From assembly GCF_018739865.1 (NCBI RefSeq), contig NZ_JADOER010000011.1:186001-250000 (forward strand): a stretch of DNA of 64,000 nt, in the 5' to 3' direction. The position numbers and the translations under genes were made by a program. Source of the DNA: Leptothoe kymatousa TAU-MAC 1615 (lineage in GTDB: Bacteria > Cyanobacteriota > Cyanobacteriia > Phormidesmidales > Phormidesmidaceae). Each line of letters begins with the position of its first letter. The first letter of the stretch is position 1. This document shows positions 49,237 through 58,529 of the stretch, one piece after another. The notes under the pieces were generated by a model. That model worked only from the letters and a program-made list of their open reading frames with translations, was not told the DNA's origin and made no database searches.

Positions 49237-49935
49237 ATGCAAATTGATATATCGGAGATAACTAAGCTCACGAAGGATAGGAATACATCTATTAGGTTGG
49301 TACGGGAGTATCAGAAAAAATATAGGGGCCGGTCAGCTGTTTGGGTGGTAGAACGTATTATCCATGACTTGCAGAGAGACCGGGGAAGCATTTCTAAAGT
49401 ACCGACCATCCGCACTCGCAGCAAAAGTATTCGCCCCAGAAAACCGCTGTTTCAGGCTGTTAATACTTCAAACAATCAACCTTCTTTCAATATTTGGATA
49501 GCAATTGCTATGCCACTGACTGCCCAAATATTGCGACTCACCATACCGCAGTTAAATTTCCAAATGCCAGCTAACCAAAACTCATTAGCACTTGAAGCCC
49601 CAGCCTATTACCAACAGCTAAATCACGGTTCTGCAGTCACAATTCAAAATACTTCACCGGAGGGTGTGCGAGTCACGCTCAAGGCGAAAGATACCGATGC
49701 TAAATATACGTTTAACCTTGCACCATGCGGTGGTTGTCGGTATTACAACACGTCTCAAGATTTACCTGAACAATGTGATCCAGGGCCAACTTATACCCTA
49801 GCCCTCCCAGCAGGGGCATACTTGGCAACAATGAATTATGACGGACAGACGCGAACCGAAAGCGGTGAATGGCATCTCGCTGAAGGCTGGGAGCATTTTG
49901 GGTGTTATTACAGCCTTTACAATGACCGCAAATAG
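49237..49935 (+). CDS. Single-pass membrane protein of unknown function
   Basis: A 232-residue protein. The N-terminal ~80 residues are basic and helical (EITKLTKDRNTSIRLVREYQKKYRGR), like a small nucleic-acid-binding module. A hydrophobic segment at ~84-101 (FNIWIAIAMPLTAQILRL) may span the membrane. The C-terminal part (~120-232) is a beta-rich domain with CGGCRYYNTSQDLPEQC, where cysteines may bind metal or form disulfides. The family is not recognised. Confidence 0.6.
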   Translation: MQIDISEITKLTKDRNTSIRLVREYQKKYRGRSAVWVVERIIHDLQRDRGSISKVPTIRTRSKSIRPRKPLFQAVNTSNNQPSFNIWIAIAMPLTAQILRLTIPQLNFQMPANQNSLALEAPAYYQQLNHGSAVTIQNTSPEGVRVTLKAKDTDAKYTFNLAPCGGCRYYNTSQDLPEQCDPGPTYTLALPAGAYLATMNYDGQTRTESGEWHLAEGWEHFGCYYSLYNDRK

Positions 49936-50236
49936 ACAATTAAAAACCGTGGGCGCCTTAATCCAACGGTTCTAACAATCTCAAAGCAGGTTTCGATTAG
50001 AAGGCCCCTTCTTGGGTGTCCCGTTTGCGGAACATAGCAATTCAAAATCCTTGAAAAACAAAGATTTTGAATCTTATAGCTTGGTGCACAGAGTTCAAGG
50101 CATAGATGATCCCTGGAAGCTGTCACTGATAACAGCTATGTGCGCAACAAACTGCTGGATGCGTTCAGCAGTTTGCCATAAATAAAATCGCCAGCTATCA
50201 CTGGGCATGATTATTCAACTTATAACAGTTGGATAA
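49936..50236. other. Gene-free region with hairpins next to tRNA-Cys
   Basis: About 300 bp. It has three hairpins: ATTCAAAATC/GATTTTGAAT (50040-50072), AGCTGT/ACAGCT (50118-50137) and CAAACTGCTG/CAGCAGTTTG (50148-50175). The last two are downstream of the tRNA gene and might end its transcript, though without a T-run. Confidence 0.45.
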
Positions 50237-50307
50237 AGGCGGCACCCAGATTCGAACTGGGGATAAAGGATTTGCAATCCTCTGCCTTACCACTTGGCCA
50301 TGCCGCC
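50237..50307 (-). tRNA. trnC: tRNA-Cys (anticodon GCA)
   Basis: Read on the minus strand it folds as a 71-nt cloverleaf: 7-bp acceptor (GGCGGCA/TGCCGCC) with discriminator U73, short D arm, an anticodon loop TTGCAAA giving anticodon GCA, and a T arm CCCAG/CTGGG around TTCGAAT. U73 and GCA are identity elements for cysteine. CCA is not encoded. Confidence 0.97.
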
Positions 50308-50456
50308 GAATTGCAGAATTTCAATATATCAAATTCTCGTACCGTTCCAACCTCGATCAAACGGCAAATCCCTGGTTTCTTGGCTGAGCCATCAATGTTG
50401 TGGGTGGCCGCGAGGTTGTTGCGATCGCAGATGCCCTACCTGGGGCGGCTCACCCC

Positions 50457-51332
50457 CTATCGAATTTGCTTCAAAAGCTGGTCAATCATCCGATTCGACT
50501 GGGCTTCGTAGCCACCACCAAACAAATTGAAATGGTTAATGATGTGATACAGATTATAGAGAATTTTGCGCGTTTTATAGCCTGAGTTTAAGGGATAGGC
50601 CGCCTCGTAGGCATCATAAAAATCCGCAGGAAATCGGCCAAATAACTCCGTCATGGCCAAATCCACCTCGCGATCGCCATAGTACATAGCCGGGTCAAAA
50701 ATCACCGGCTCCCCCGCCGCCGTAAGCGACGCATTGCCCGACCATAGATCGCCATGCACAAGCGCGGGCAAAGGATCGTGGCCCGCCAACAGGTCCGGCA
50801 GTGCCGCCAGCAATTGCTGCTGCCTCGGGAACGACCCACCCCGACGTTTTGCTAACCGAAATTGATGCCCCAAGCGCCGATCGCGCCAAAAAGCTAACCA
50901 GCTATCCTGCCAATCATTGGGCTGATGGGTTTCCCCAATGGTATTCGCCCGATACCAGCCAAAACCTAAATCACTAGAGACTCGATGCATCGCGGCCAAG
51001 TTACGACCCATGGCATCCCAAGCGCGGCCACGGCCCAACTCCAACCACTCCATCACAATGTAGGAACTAGTCCCCGCTAGCCCTGCACACAACGGCTGGG
51101 GCACACGTATCGTCTGGCTGTTGTACATTTCTTCGAGGCCCGCCAGCTCAGCCTCAAACATGGCCAGCTTACTCGCCTGATTGAGCTTAATAAAAAACGT
51201 TCGCTGCCCATCGCTTAACCCATAGGCCTGGTTGATGCAGCCCCCACCGACCGACATGGTCTTTGTACCGTGGAAAGGCTGCCCCGTCACCCGACCGATG
51301 TGAGCAGAGATGTCGGCCCAAATGTCAGCCAT
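50457..51332 (-). CDS. Fructosamine/ketosamine kinase family protein
   Basis: A 291-residue protein of the fructosamine-3-kinase family. It phosphorylates ketoamine sugars on glycated proteins to trigger their repair. The kinase-fold features are VSVGGGCINQAYGLSDG (N-loop) and FFIKLNQ, the catalytic loop LVHGDLWSGNASL (D of HGDL) and the metal site VIFDPAMYYGDREVDLAMTELFGRF. Length is normal. It is close to trnC but divergent in function; the natural substrate in cyanobacteria is unknown. Confidence 0.9.
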   Translation of the reverse strand: MADIWADISAHIGRVTGQPFHGTKTMSVGGGCINQAYGLSDGQRTFFIKLNQASKLAMFEAELAGLEEMYNSQTIRVPQPLCAGLAGTSSYIVMEWLELGRGRAWDAMGRNLAAMHRVSSDLGFGWYRANTIGETHQPNDWQDSWLAFWRDRRLGHQFRLAKRRGGSFPRQQQLLAALPDLLAGHDPLPALVHGDLWSGNASLTAAGEPVIFDPAMYYGDREVDLAMTELFGRFPADFYDAYEAAYPLNSGYKTRKILYNLYHIINHFNLFGGGYEAQSNRMIDQLLKQIR

Positions 51333-51502
51333 TTATTGATACCCCTTAGGTGTATGCACCCAAATAAAATCCCTAACCGGATTCTATTAAACAACGTCCT
51401 CCCCTTGGCCAGGGAAGGTGCCTGAGGCAGAGGGGGCTGCGGTCTCGCTGGCGCCAGTGTGCCGCCCTCTTTGGCCCCTTTGCCCATCATCATTCCATCG
51501 CG

Positions 51503-52810
51503 CTAATTCGTCTCAGGCTGTAGCCTCAGGGCGCCATAGGCCGTCACTGGCAAGTATTGCTGCACCGCAGACTGGATGGCCGCAGCATCCACGGTTCGAA
51601 TCGCCATAGGGTAGTTGATGGCATTCTCAATATCACCGGTCATCGCATGATAATAGCCATACATATTGGCGCGATCGCTAGAGGTTTCATTGCCAAATAC
51701 ATAGCGATTGGCAACCTGGGTTCTGACCCGACACAGCTCCATATCGCTCACGGGTTCCTCGTGCAGCCGCTGAATATGGTCTAAAACAGCAGCTTCAACC
51801 TCATCTAAATGCTCAATGGCCAAATTCGCAGAAATATAGAACACCCCCTGCTCGCCATAGGTAATGTTGCTAGTGGAAATGCTATTTACCAAACTCCGCG
51901 TCTCCCGCAGATCTTGCACCAAGCGCGCCGTGCGTCCCTGGCCCAAAATGGAGGCCACCACATCCAAGGCGTAGGTCTCCGATAGCTGCCGTAGACCGGG
52001 CACGCGCCAGCTCAAAACTAAACGGGCCTGTTGCAAGGTCGTGTCAATATAATCGGCCCGAGCAATTGACTGAAATGGCTCTTCTGGCGTAGTCACCGGC
52101 ACCCGTTCTAACGAATCCTTGAGGCTCCCATGGTGCCGGTTCGCCAGGGCCTGCTCAAAACTCTCTTCCACAGTGGCAATCAACTCCTGCACCGGCAGAT
52201 CCCCCACGACCACTGCAGTCATATTTTGGGGCTGATACCAGCGACGGTGGAAATCGCGCATCTGGGCTGCCGACAGGTTTTCAATCACCGATGTCGGACC
52301 CAGCACGGGCCGCCGATAGGGCAACTGATCAAAGTTAAGCACCATGGAATGCTGAAAAACACGCCGTCTGGGATTATCTTCAGACCGGCGAATCTCTTCT
52401 AAAATAACGGGTCGCTCCCGCTCAAAATCATTGTCGTGCAACTTAGCATTGAGCAAAAGTTCCACCTGGAGCGGTGCCAGCTTTGCGAAATCCTTGGGCG
52501 CGGTGGTGATGTAATAGTGGGTATAGTCCTGGCTGGTTGCCGCATTGGTAATCGCCCCGCGCTCTTCAATTAGGCGTTCAAACTCACCACATTGAAGTTG
52601 GGGTGTACCCTTGAAAATCATGTGCTCTAAAAAATGAGCCATGCCATTAATGGCATCGGATTCCACTTTCGACCCCACACGTAACCAAATGTTGAGATTG
52701 ACTGCAGCGGTCGGCATTTGCTCTGCAATGATGGTCAAACCATTAGCCAGTCTTTTAACCACAGGCTGGTTGGTGATTTCGGAGGGGGCTGACGTCACAA
52801 CCATGGGCAA
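51503..52810 (-). CDS. M16 family zinc peptidase
   Basis: A 435-residue protein. The inverted zinc motif HxxEH is present as HFLEHMIFKGT (~residues 63-73), and the third ligand is in ERPVILEEIRRSEDNP (~130-145), so it is the catalytic subunit rather than the inactive partner. Its C-terminal half carries the second M16 domain with SWRVPGLRQLSETYALDVVASILGQGRTARLVQDLR. M16 peptidases degrade short peptides and process precursors; no adjacent inactive partner gene is seen here. Confidence 0.92.
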   Translation of the reverse strand: MPMVVTSAPSEITNQPVVKRLANGLTIIAEQMPTAAVNLNIWLRVGSKVESDAINGMAHFLEHMIFKGTPQLQCGEFERLIEERGAITNAATSQDYTHYYITTAPKDFAKLAPLQVELLLNAKLHDNDFERERPVILEEIRRSEDNPRRRVFQHSMVLNFDQLPYRRPVLGPTSVIENLSAAQMRDFHRRWYQPQNMTAVVVGDLPVQELIATVEESFEQALANRHHGSLKDSLERVPVTTPEEPFQSIARADYIDTTLQQARLVLSWRVPGLRQLSETYALDVVASILGQGRTARLVQDLRETRSLVNSISTSNITYGEQGVFYISANLAIEHLDEVEAAVLDHIQRLHEEPVSDMELCRVRTQVANRYVFGNETSSDRANMYGYYHAMTGDIENAINYPMAIRTVDAAAIQSAVQQYLPVTAYGALRLQPETN

Positions 52811-52898
52811 ACTAAAATTTATTGATCATTCTTATTCTAGTCATCTAGATACAGTAAAGTCTGGGTAAAAACAACCAATAGGGACATTAGACAGAGCT

Positions 52899-53585
52899 AT
52901 GGGCACTTGGATCAAGGAAACGGATAAAGCCATCTATTTGATGCAGGGAGGGTACTACATTTCCAAAATTTCTAAGTATCCGTCCAAATCAAACCCCAAC
53001 GAAAAAGTGCTGAATATCAGCGGTATGAAGTCGTGGTTCAGTCGTGCCGATGCGCCCCGCGGTATGACGGTGTCTCAAACGGGTCCTGAGCCGAAAGCCA
53101 TCCCAAAACAGGCCACGCCGCCAGCGACTGGTAGCTCACGCCAAACCAACGCTAGCGGTGTGTCGCTGATTAAGTCGTTCGAGGGCCTACGGCTGCGGGC
53201 ATACCAAGACGCTGTCGGTGTATGGACCATTGGCTATGGCACGACCCGTGGTGTGAAACCGGGCCAGGAAATTAGTGAGGCCCAGGCAGAATCACTCTTG
53301 AAGACTGATTTAACCCGCTTTGAAAAATCGATCATTCAAGCGGTACGGGTACCCATCAATGACAACCAGTTTGCGGCCCTCGTGTCGTTTACCTACAACG
53401 TGGGTTCTGGCGCGATGAAAAGCTCCACCCTGCTGAAAAAACTCAATCGCCGAGATGTTTACGGTGCGGCGAAGGAATTTCCCCGCTGGAACCGGGCGGG
53501 TGGACGCGTTTTAGCAGGACTAACTCGACGACGCAATGCGGAAAAAGCTTTATTTTTAGGGCAAGATTACCGACGATTTTTGTAA
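52899..53585 (+). CDS. GH24 lysozyme-like protein with N-terminal domain
   Basis: A 228-residue protein. An N-terminal ~60-residue basic domain (MGTWIKETDKAIYLMQGGYYISKI) of unknown type is joined by a Thr/Pro linker to a family-24 (phage T4/P22-type) lysozyme domain at ~85-225. The catalytic triad is complete: E in KSFEGLRLRAYQD, D nine residues later and T in GVWTIGYGT. It has no signal peptide. It lies in ordinary chromosomal surroundings, with no other phage gene nearby, so it is probably a domesticated muramidase; export would need another route. Confidence 0.9.
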   Translation: MGTWIKETDKAIYLMQGGYYISKISKYPSKSNPNEKVLNISGMKSWFSRADAPRGMTVSQTGPEPKAIPKQATPPATGSSRQTNASGVSLIKSFEGLRLRAYQDAVGVWTIGYGTTRGVKPGQEISEAQAESLLKTDLTRFEKSIIQAVRVPINDNQFAALVSFTYNVGSGAMKSSTLLKKLNRRDVYGAAKEFPRWNRAGGRVLAGLTRRRNAEKALFLGQDYRRFL

Positions 53586-53676
53586 GTGGGGCCTCGCCGG
53601 CACGCTGGCAGGTTTTTCCTTTCCTGGGTGTCATCCCGTATGCTGGAAACGTTTCTCCATGGTTCCCCTGACCTAG

Positions 53677-54552
53677 ATGATGCGTTCGTTTCCTCGCTGG
53701 CTCACGCCCTATGCATTTCTGGCACCAGCTCTCCTGGTATTGGGACTCACTGTATTTTGGCCCGCACTGCAGGCGTTTTATCTGAGTTTTACAGAATATG
53801 GCTACGACATTACCCAGCCACCGCTTTGGGTGGGGTGGGACAATTTTGTGCGGCTCTGGGAAGATGAACGGTTTTGGCAAACCTTAGGCAATACTCTTAT
53901 CTATTTGGTCGGTGTTGTGCCCATTCTTGCGATCGCGCCTCTACTCATTGCCATCCTGGTCAATCAAAAACTCAAAGGGATGACGTGGTTCCGCGTCGCC
54001 TATTACACCCCGGTCGTTATCTCCATGGTGGTCGCAGGCATTGCCTGGCGTTGGCTCTATGCAGAAACAGGGCTGTTCAACCAGCTTTTGAGTCAAGTTA
54101 CAGGCCACGACATCCGCATTCCTTGGTTAACCAGCCCCAACCTAGCTCTGTTTAGCGTTATGGCAGTCACCGTTTGGAAAGGCCTAGGGTATTACATGGT
54201 CATTTATATTGCCGGTCTACAAGGTATCCCAGAAGATCTCTACGAAGCCGCCGCCATTGATGGATCGGAGCGCTGGCGCAAACATTGGGACATAACCTTG
54301 CCCCTGATGAAACCTTATATGTTTCTAGTGGCCGTAATTTCGGCGATTTCTGCCACCAAGGTCTTCGAAGAGGTGTACATCATGACCCAGGGAGGCCCCA
54401 GAAGCAGCTCCAAAACGGTGGTGTATTACGTCTATGAACAGGCCTTCGTTAATTTAGAAATGAGCTATGCCTGCACCATCGGCCTAGTTATTTTCGTCGT
54501 GATCTTGGCCCTATCGTGGATTCGATTACGGATTGCCCCTACCGAACTCTAA
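53677..54552 (+). CDS. ABC transporter permease, carbohydrate type (MalF/UgpA-like)
   Basis: A 291-residue permease with six membrane helices. The EAA loop, EAAAIDGSERWRKHWDITLPLMKPY (~190-215), marks it as the permease that contacts the ATPase. It belongs to the CUT1 sugar-uptake family. No binding protein, second permease or ATPase gene is next to it, so its partners lie elsewhere. It starts at either of two overlapping ATGs (53677 or 53680). Confidence 0.9.
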   Translation: MMRSFPRWLTPYAFLAPALLVLGLTVFWPALQAFYLSFTEYGYDITQPPLWVGWDNFVRLWEDERFWQTLGNTLIYLVGVVPILAIAPLLIAILVNQKLKGMTWFRVAYYTPVVISMVVAGIAWRWLYAETGLFNQLLSQVTGHDIRIPWLTSPNLALFSVMAVTVWKGLGYYMVIYIAGLQGIPEDLYEAAAIDGSERWRKHWDITLPLMKPYMFLVAVISAISATKVFEEVYIMTQGGPRSSSKTVVYYVYEQAFVNLEMSYACTIGLVIFVVILALSWIRLRIAPTEL

Positions 54553-54899
54553 CAGGCCTCAGCCACGGCCACACCGTAGGTTTCAACATCATCTACGCCA
54601 TCCACAGACATGGCTAAATTCACAATCTGATGCAATAAATGGGGAGAGCCCACCTGGCCACTTAGCACCACCACACGCCCACGCTGACGTACCTTCAAGC
54701 GCCGTAGGGTGATGTTGGCATTAGTATTTAGACATCGACAAACCCGTTTGGATAAACCGTAGTAGTCAAACTCTCCGTGCAATCCTCTGCGTTCGGGAGG
54801 GATTGTGGAAAACCAATGGCTTTGGCTCGCCTTACCGCCAAATAACTGGCAAGACTGAGACGTTTGCTTTAAAGAAATTGCAACGGTTGAGCCATCCAT
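54549..54899 (-). CDS. BON-domain protein
   Basis: About 116 residues from the ATG at 54899; an in-frame ATG at 54962 is possible but starts in unrelated sequence. The C-terminal part (TLRRLKVRQRGRVVVLSGQVGSPHLLHQIVNLAMSVDGVDDVETYGV) matches a BON domain, a small alpha-beta module that binds phospholipids or surface structures. No signal peptide is evident. It converges on the sugar permease gene, overlapping by 4 bp. Confidence 0.75.
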   Translation of the reverse strand: MDGSTVAISLKQTSQSCQLFGGKASQSHWFSTIPPERRGLHGEFDYYGLSKRVCRCLNTNANITLRRLKVRQRGRVVVLSGQVGSPHLLHQIVNLAMSVDGVDDVETYGVAVAEAC

Positions 54900-55108
54900 A
54901 ATGCTACTCTCGCACCCAAAATGTCTTATTTCCCGGATATATATCAGGCAGTGTTGATACAACCCTCTACTTAGATACGCTCAGCACCCATGTAAAGATG
55001 TAACCAAAAGCACCGATTAACCATACTTTTGCAATATCCGGACTATATTTATCGATTCTAAAAAAAGTTTAATCAAATTTGTGTGTTTTCAGAAACTTTT
55101 TAACACAA

Positions 55109-55600
55109 TTATTGTTGATTTTTTTTCTGCACCAGCAACACAACCGCATAGGCGGCAATACCTTCTTCACGACCCGTTGGGCCCAACTTTTCATTGGTCG
55201 TGGCTTTAATGCCGACCTGATCGGGGGCCAAGGTCAACCGATCCGCCAGCCGCTGCCTCATGGTTTCGATGTGGGGCTTTAGCTTTGGCCGCTCTGCCAC
55301 CACCACCGAATCGACGTTGCCAATGGCCCAGCCGCGATCTTGCACTAGCTGATATACCTGATCCAACAGTTCCAAGCTGTCGGCCCCTTTCCACTTCGGA
55401 TCCGTAGGGGGAAAATAAAGGCCAATATCCCCAAGGCTTAAGGCGCCTAACAGGGCATCCATGATGGCATGGGTGAGCACATCAGCATCGCTATGGCCAA
55501 GGAGCCCCAACGTATGGGGGATGGTCACACCGCCCAAAATCAGGGGACGATCGGGACCCAAGCGATGAATGTCGTAGCCATTACCAATGCGAATGTTCAT
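55109..55600 (-). CDS. ispF: 2-C-methyl-D-erythritol 2,4-cyclodiphosphate synthase
   Basis: A 163-residue MEP-pathway enzyme that forms the cyclic diphosphate en route to isoprenoids. Zinc ligands are in [11 protein letters not shown] (D8, H10) and in the following histidine region [18 protein letters not shown] (H42 approx.). The C-terminal [16 protein letters not shown] is the family end. IspD of the same pathway is encoded at 62523. It is downstream of trmD across a repeat-rich spacer. Confidence 0.97.
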   Translation of the reverse strand: MNIRIGNGYDIHRLGPDRPLILGGVTIPHTLGLLGHSDADVLTHAIMDALLGALSLGDIGLYFPPTDPKWKGADSLELLDQVYQLVQDRGWAIGNVDSVVVAERPKLKPHIETMRQRLADRLTLAPDQVGIKATTNEKLGPTGREEGIAAYAVVLLVQKKNQQ

Positions 55601-55758
55601 AGACCCTAAGAGAATTCGGAAATCTGAAGTCGGAATTCGGAAAGGGGGGAATCTCTAATTCCATAGAATCTTGCTTTTCTCGCAGAGGGCTCAAAATTCC
55701 GTAGAGCTTTGCCCCTGGCGCAGAGGACTCCAAATTCTGAGTTCCTAACTCCGAATTC
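55601..55758. repeat. Dispersed GAATTC-rich repeat, copy 2
   Basis: Contains GAATTCGGA (55612-55620), CGGAATTCGG (55631-55640), the word CTTTGCCCCTGGC (55707-55719) and CCGAATTCC (55751-55759, opposite sense). The motif order is the same as at 7928-8010, and the outer GAATTC words are inverted. No gene in the interval. It separates ispF from trmD. Confidence 0.5.
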
Positions 55759-56463
55759 CTAACCGTCCCCATTGTCCCATTGCTGCTGCCAGCGTGCATA
55801 CAGATCGGGCCGCCGGGCCTGGGTGCGATCTATCTGCTGTTGCCGTCGCCATTGATCAATGGCAGCATGGTTGCCCGAGCGTAGTACATCTGGAACAGTC
55901 CACCCGCGAAATTCTGCAGGTCGAGTGTAGTGGGGATAATCTAATAAGCCGGCCTCAAAGCTATCGAAGTGAAGAGAATCTCGCTTGGCGACGGTGCCCG
56001 GCAACAGTCGAATCACACCATTCAATAGCGCAAGGGCGGGGATTTCGCCACAGGTCAAGACAAAGTCCCCTAATGAAACTTCTCGGGTGACAACGTTCAG
56101 GATGCGTTCATCCACCCCTTCGTAGTGACCACAAATAATCACCAGCTGGTCTATGTTTTTTGACCAATCCCACAGCAACGCCTGCTCCATGGGTTCGCCC
56201 TGGGGAGTCATTAATACCACTTCACGCCGGGGCTGCTGGGGCAAGCTTTCTAGCGCCGCCATGATGGGCGCTATTTTCATCACCATACCCACCCCACCGC
56301 CATAGGGTTCGTCATCGACTTTGTGGTGTTTGTCGGTGGTAAAGTCTCTGGGATTTGTAATGTGTACCTGGGCGATATCACGCTGCAGGGCTTTGCCAAT
56401 GAGGCCTGACTGGAGCGGTGACGTGAAAAAGTCAGGGAACAAGCTGATTAGGTCAAACCGCAT
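55759..56463 (-). CDS. trmD: tRNA (guanine-N1)-methyltransferase
   Basis: A 234-residue enzyme that methylates G37 of tRNAs to prevent frameshifts. It starts MRFDLISLFPDFFTSPLQSGLIGKALQ. The trefoil-knot cofactor site is visible as LVIICGHYEGVDERIL and EVSLGDFVLTCGEIPALALLNGVIRLLPG. The start codon ATG shares one base with the stop of the TPR gene (TAATG), indicating translational coupling. Confidence 0.97.
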   Translation of the reverse strand: MRFDLISLFPDFFTSPLQSGLIGKALQRDIAQVHITNPRDFTTDKHHKVDDEPYGGGVGMVMKIAPIMAALESLPQQPRREVVLMTPQGEPMEQALLWDWSKNIDQLVIICGHYEGVDERILNVVTREVSLGDFVLTCGEIPALALLNGVIRLLPGTVAKRDSLHFDSFEAGLLDYPHYTRPAEFRGWTVPDVLRSGNHAAIDQWRRQQQIDRTQARRPDLYARWQQQWDNGDG

Positions 56464-57500
56464 TAGTCGTTATTATCTGGAACGTCTCGAAACGTGAGCA
56501 AACGGTTAAACAGCTCTGCTTCAAGACTGGTTTGCTCTAATTGGCGCGCCAATGCGTAAGCCCGTTCGTATTGCTCTTTCGCCAATACTCGATCGCCGGT
56601 GGCTTCGTAAAACTCGGCCAAGCGTTTAAAGGTAACTAAACGGCCCCAGGCATTATTGGTGTTAAGGGTTAGGGCGATACGCTCGTCTAAATATTCCTGC
56701 ACCTGGGACCAATCGCCACGGGCGGTATGGACATCGATCAGGCCATCAACGGCTTGGAGCTGGGCCGTTCTATTGTCACTATCACGACCGTAGCGCAGGC
56801 CCAGCCGATAGGCGCCGATGGCGCGATCTAACTGACCATCGGCAACATAGGCATCGCCCAGGTTGTTACTGGTGTTGGCCCGACCCGCAATATTGGGGGA
56901 GAGAATGCGATAGCTCCCGGCTACTTCGTAGTAGTCAATGGCAGCGGCATAATCGCCCTGGGTGGCTGCTACGAGACCTAGATTACTAAGGGAAAGGCCA
57001 ATGCCTTCGTTGTTATTGATGCTGTAGGCAATGTTGAGTGCCTCTTCGTAGGCCTGGGTGGCAGACTCAATGGCTGCCTGCTGAAAGCGCAGGGTGCCTA
57101 AGGTATTCCAGGCAAAGATTTGGGAGCTAAAGTTTTGGTTGTCGCGTGCGATCGCAAGCTGTCTGCGCACCGCCGTCTCCGCATTACCATAGTCCCCCAA
57201 CTGGGCATAGGCACGGCTAATATTGCCATAGCCCTGCTCCATCGATGCAGAGTCACCAATGTCGTAGTAAAGATCAACCGCCCGGGTCCAGGCACGGATC
57301 GCTGAACCATAGTCCCCCTGATCGGCCTGGCGTTCGCCCAACCGCAGCAGCTGATCGGCCACATCGCGGCGTTGATTAACCGTTTCACGATCAACCGGCT
57401 GTCGCAATTGCTCATCCAACGAATCCTGGGCATAGGCCGTTGGTATGCCCAACAACGCCACAGCCACCACACCAGACACAAACCGAACTATACTGCGCAC
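56463..57500 (-). CDS. Secreted or membrane-anchored TPR-repeat protein
   Basis: A 345-residue protein from a GTG start at 57500. Residues 1-24 form a signal peptide (VAVALLGIPTAYAQ) with cleavage at AYA-Q. The rest is at least six tetratricopeptide repeats (GDYGSAIRAWTRAVDLYYDIGD, GDYGNAETAVRRQLAIARDN, and so on), a scaffold for protein interactions outside the cytoplasm. It is between a sigma-like gene (34 bp upstream) and trmD, so these three appear co-transcribed. Confidence 0.85.
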   Translation of the reverse strand: MRSIVRFVSGVVAVALLGIPTAYAQDSLDEQLRQPVDRETVNQRRDVADQLLRLGERQADQGDYGSAIRAWTRAVDLYYDIGDSASMEQGYGNISRAYAQLGDYGNAETAVRRQLAIARDNQNFSSQIFAWNTLGTLRFQQAAIESATQAYEEALNIAYSINNNEGIGLSLSNLGLVAATQGDYAAAIDYYEVAGSYRILSPNIAGRANTSNNLGDAYVADGQLDRAIGAYRLGLRYGRDSDNRTAQLQAVDGLIDVHTARGDWSQVQEYLDERIALTLNTNNAWGRLVTFKRLAEFYEATGDRVLAKEQYERAYALARQLEQTSLEAELFNRLLTFRDVPDNND

Positions 57501-57534
57501 TTGCCAGACTCTCCTACCTAAAAATCCGATCCAC

Positions 57535-58242
57535 TTATGCTTCCGGAGCCAAATTCGGTTGTTCTAAATCAAGATCGGAAACATCCAATAAACCTGCCAA
57601 ATCCTCCGGCAAATCTTCTTCGGAACCAGTTTCAGTATCCCCCAAGTAAATCGCCTGAATATCATTCGGCAACCCAGAACTTAAAGACTGTTGCGCATCG
57701 GCCAACAGGGTGGCCACAGCTTGGGGTGAAATTCGCTGTCCTTCAGCCTGTAAATACGCCGAAATTCGAGTTTTACTCCAGCGAAACGTCTGGGCCATCA
57801 CCAGCACTAAACGGTGGAGCGGCTGCAACCGTTCCATGCCCTGGGTCACATAACACCACAGGGGCGGAGACGCATCCTGAAGACTGTAATGAATTTCCTC
57901 CACATCGGGCAATGCCGCCTGATTGATACACACCGCTGTCAAATTAACGAGCCAAGCCTGTAGGGAAAAATCTGCCGGGGGCTCAGGGGGCAGCTCTAAT
58001 CCACTCAGCTCATATAAAATATGTCGCCAAGTCAGTGCGAACAAATATTCTGACTGCACCGTTGAACGCGCTGAGTGGCGAATCAGTGTGTACACCACTG
58101 GACTGTAGCGACAGAAAAGGGCCGTGAAGTACTTCCCTTCCTCAGGGTGCTGTTTTAGCTGCTGCACCAAGTCATAGTCGCTGTACTCAAACAGCGACTT
58201 GACAATGGCATGATCACATTCAGGAAAATTGGGAATATCCAC
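57535..58242 (-). CDS. Sigma-70-like (ECF-type) protein
   Basis: A 235-residue protein from a GTG start, with AGGAG about 14 bp upstream. Residues ~25-75 resemble sigma region 2 (DLVQQLKQHPEEGKYFTALFCRYSPVVYTLI..., FALTWRHILYEL) and ~130-185 resemble region 4 (MERLQPLHRLVLVMAQTFRWSKTRISAYLQ). The two parts are joined by a linker without clear region 3. A very acidic tail follows (DLPEDLAGLLDVSDLDLEQ). It could be a divergent sigma factor or a derived regulator. It is first in the operon with the TPR protein and trmD. Confidence 0.65.
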   Translation of the reverse strand: MDIPNFPECDHAIVKSLFEYSDYDLVQQLKQHPEEGKYFTALFCRYSPVVYTLIRHSARSTVQSEYLFALTWRHILYELSGLELPPEPPADFSLQAWLVNLTAVCINQAALPDVEEIHYSLQDASPPLWCYVTQGMERLQPLHRLVLVMAQTFRWSKTRISAYLQAEGQRISPQAVATLLADAQQSLSSGLPNDIQAIYLGDTETGSEEDLPEDLAGLLDVSDLDLEQPNLAPEA

Positions 58243-58529
58243 AACGACGCGAACGGAGCTCCTGGCAATTTACCGGCATGGGTACAGACCGGCCTTAACC
58301 AGACTGAGACTACCGTATAAATAGCCACTACTATACCCAGGATTCGTAGAATATTAAAGATTTGGCAGGAAATCCTCCGCAGATATATCAGTCAATCCCC
58401 TGAGGAACAAGATTGATTGGGGAATAGACGATTAAACCAACCCATCACCAGTCGGATTTTCCCTTGATAAACTAGGAGTACTGTATTGTTAGCAATGCTC
58501 TAAGGATAGCCTGTTGCGATCGACCATCT

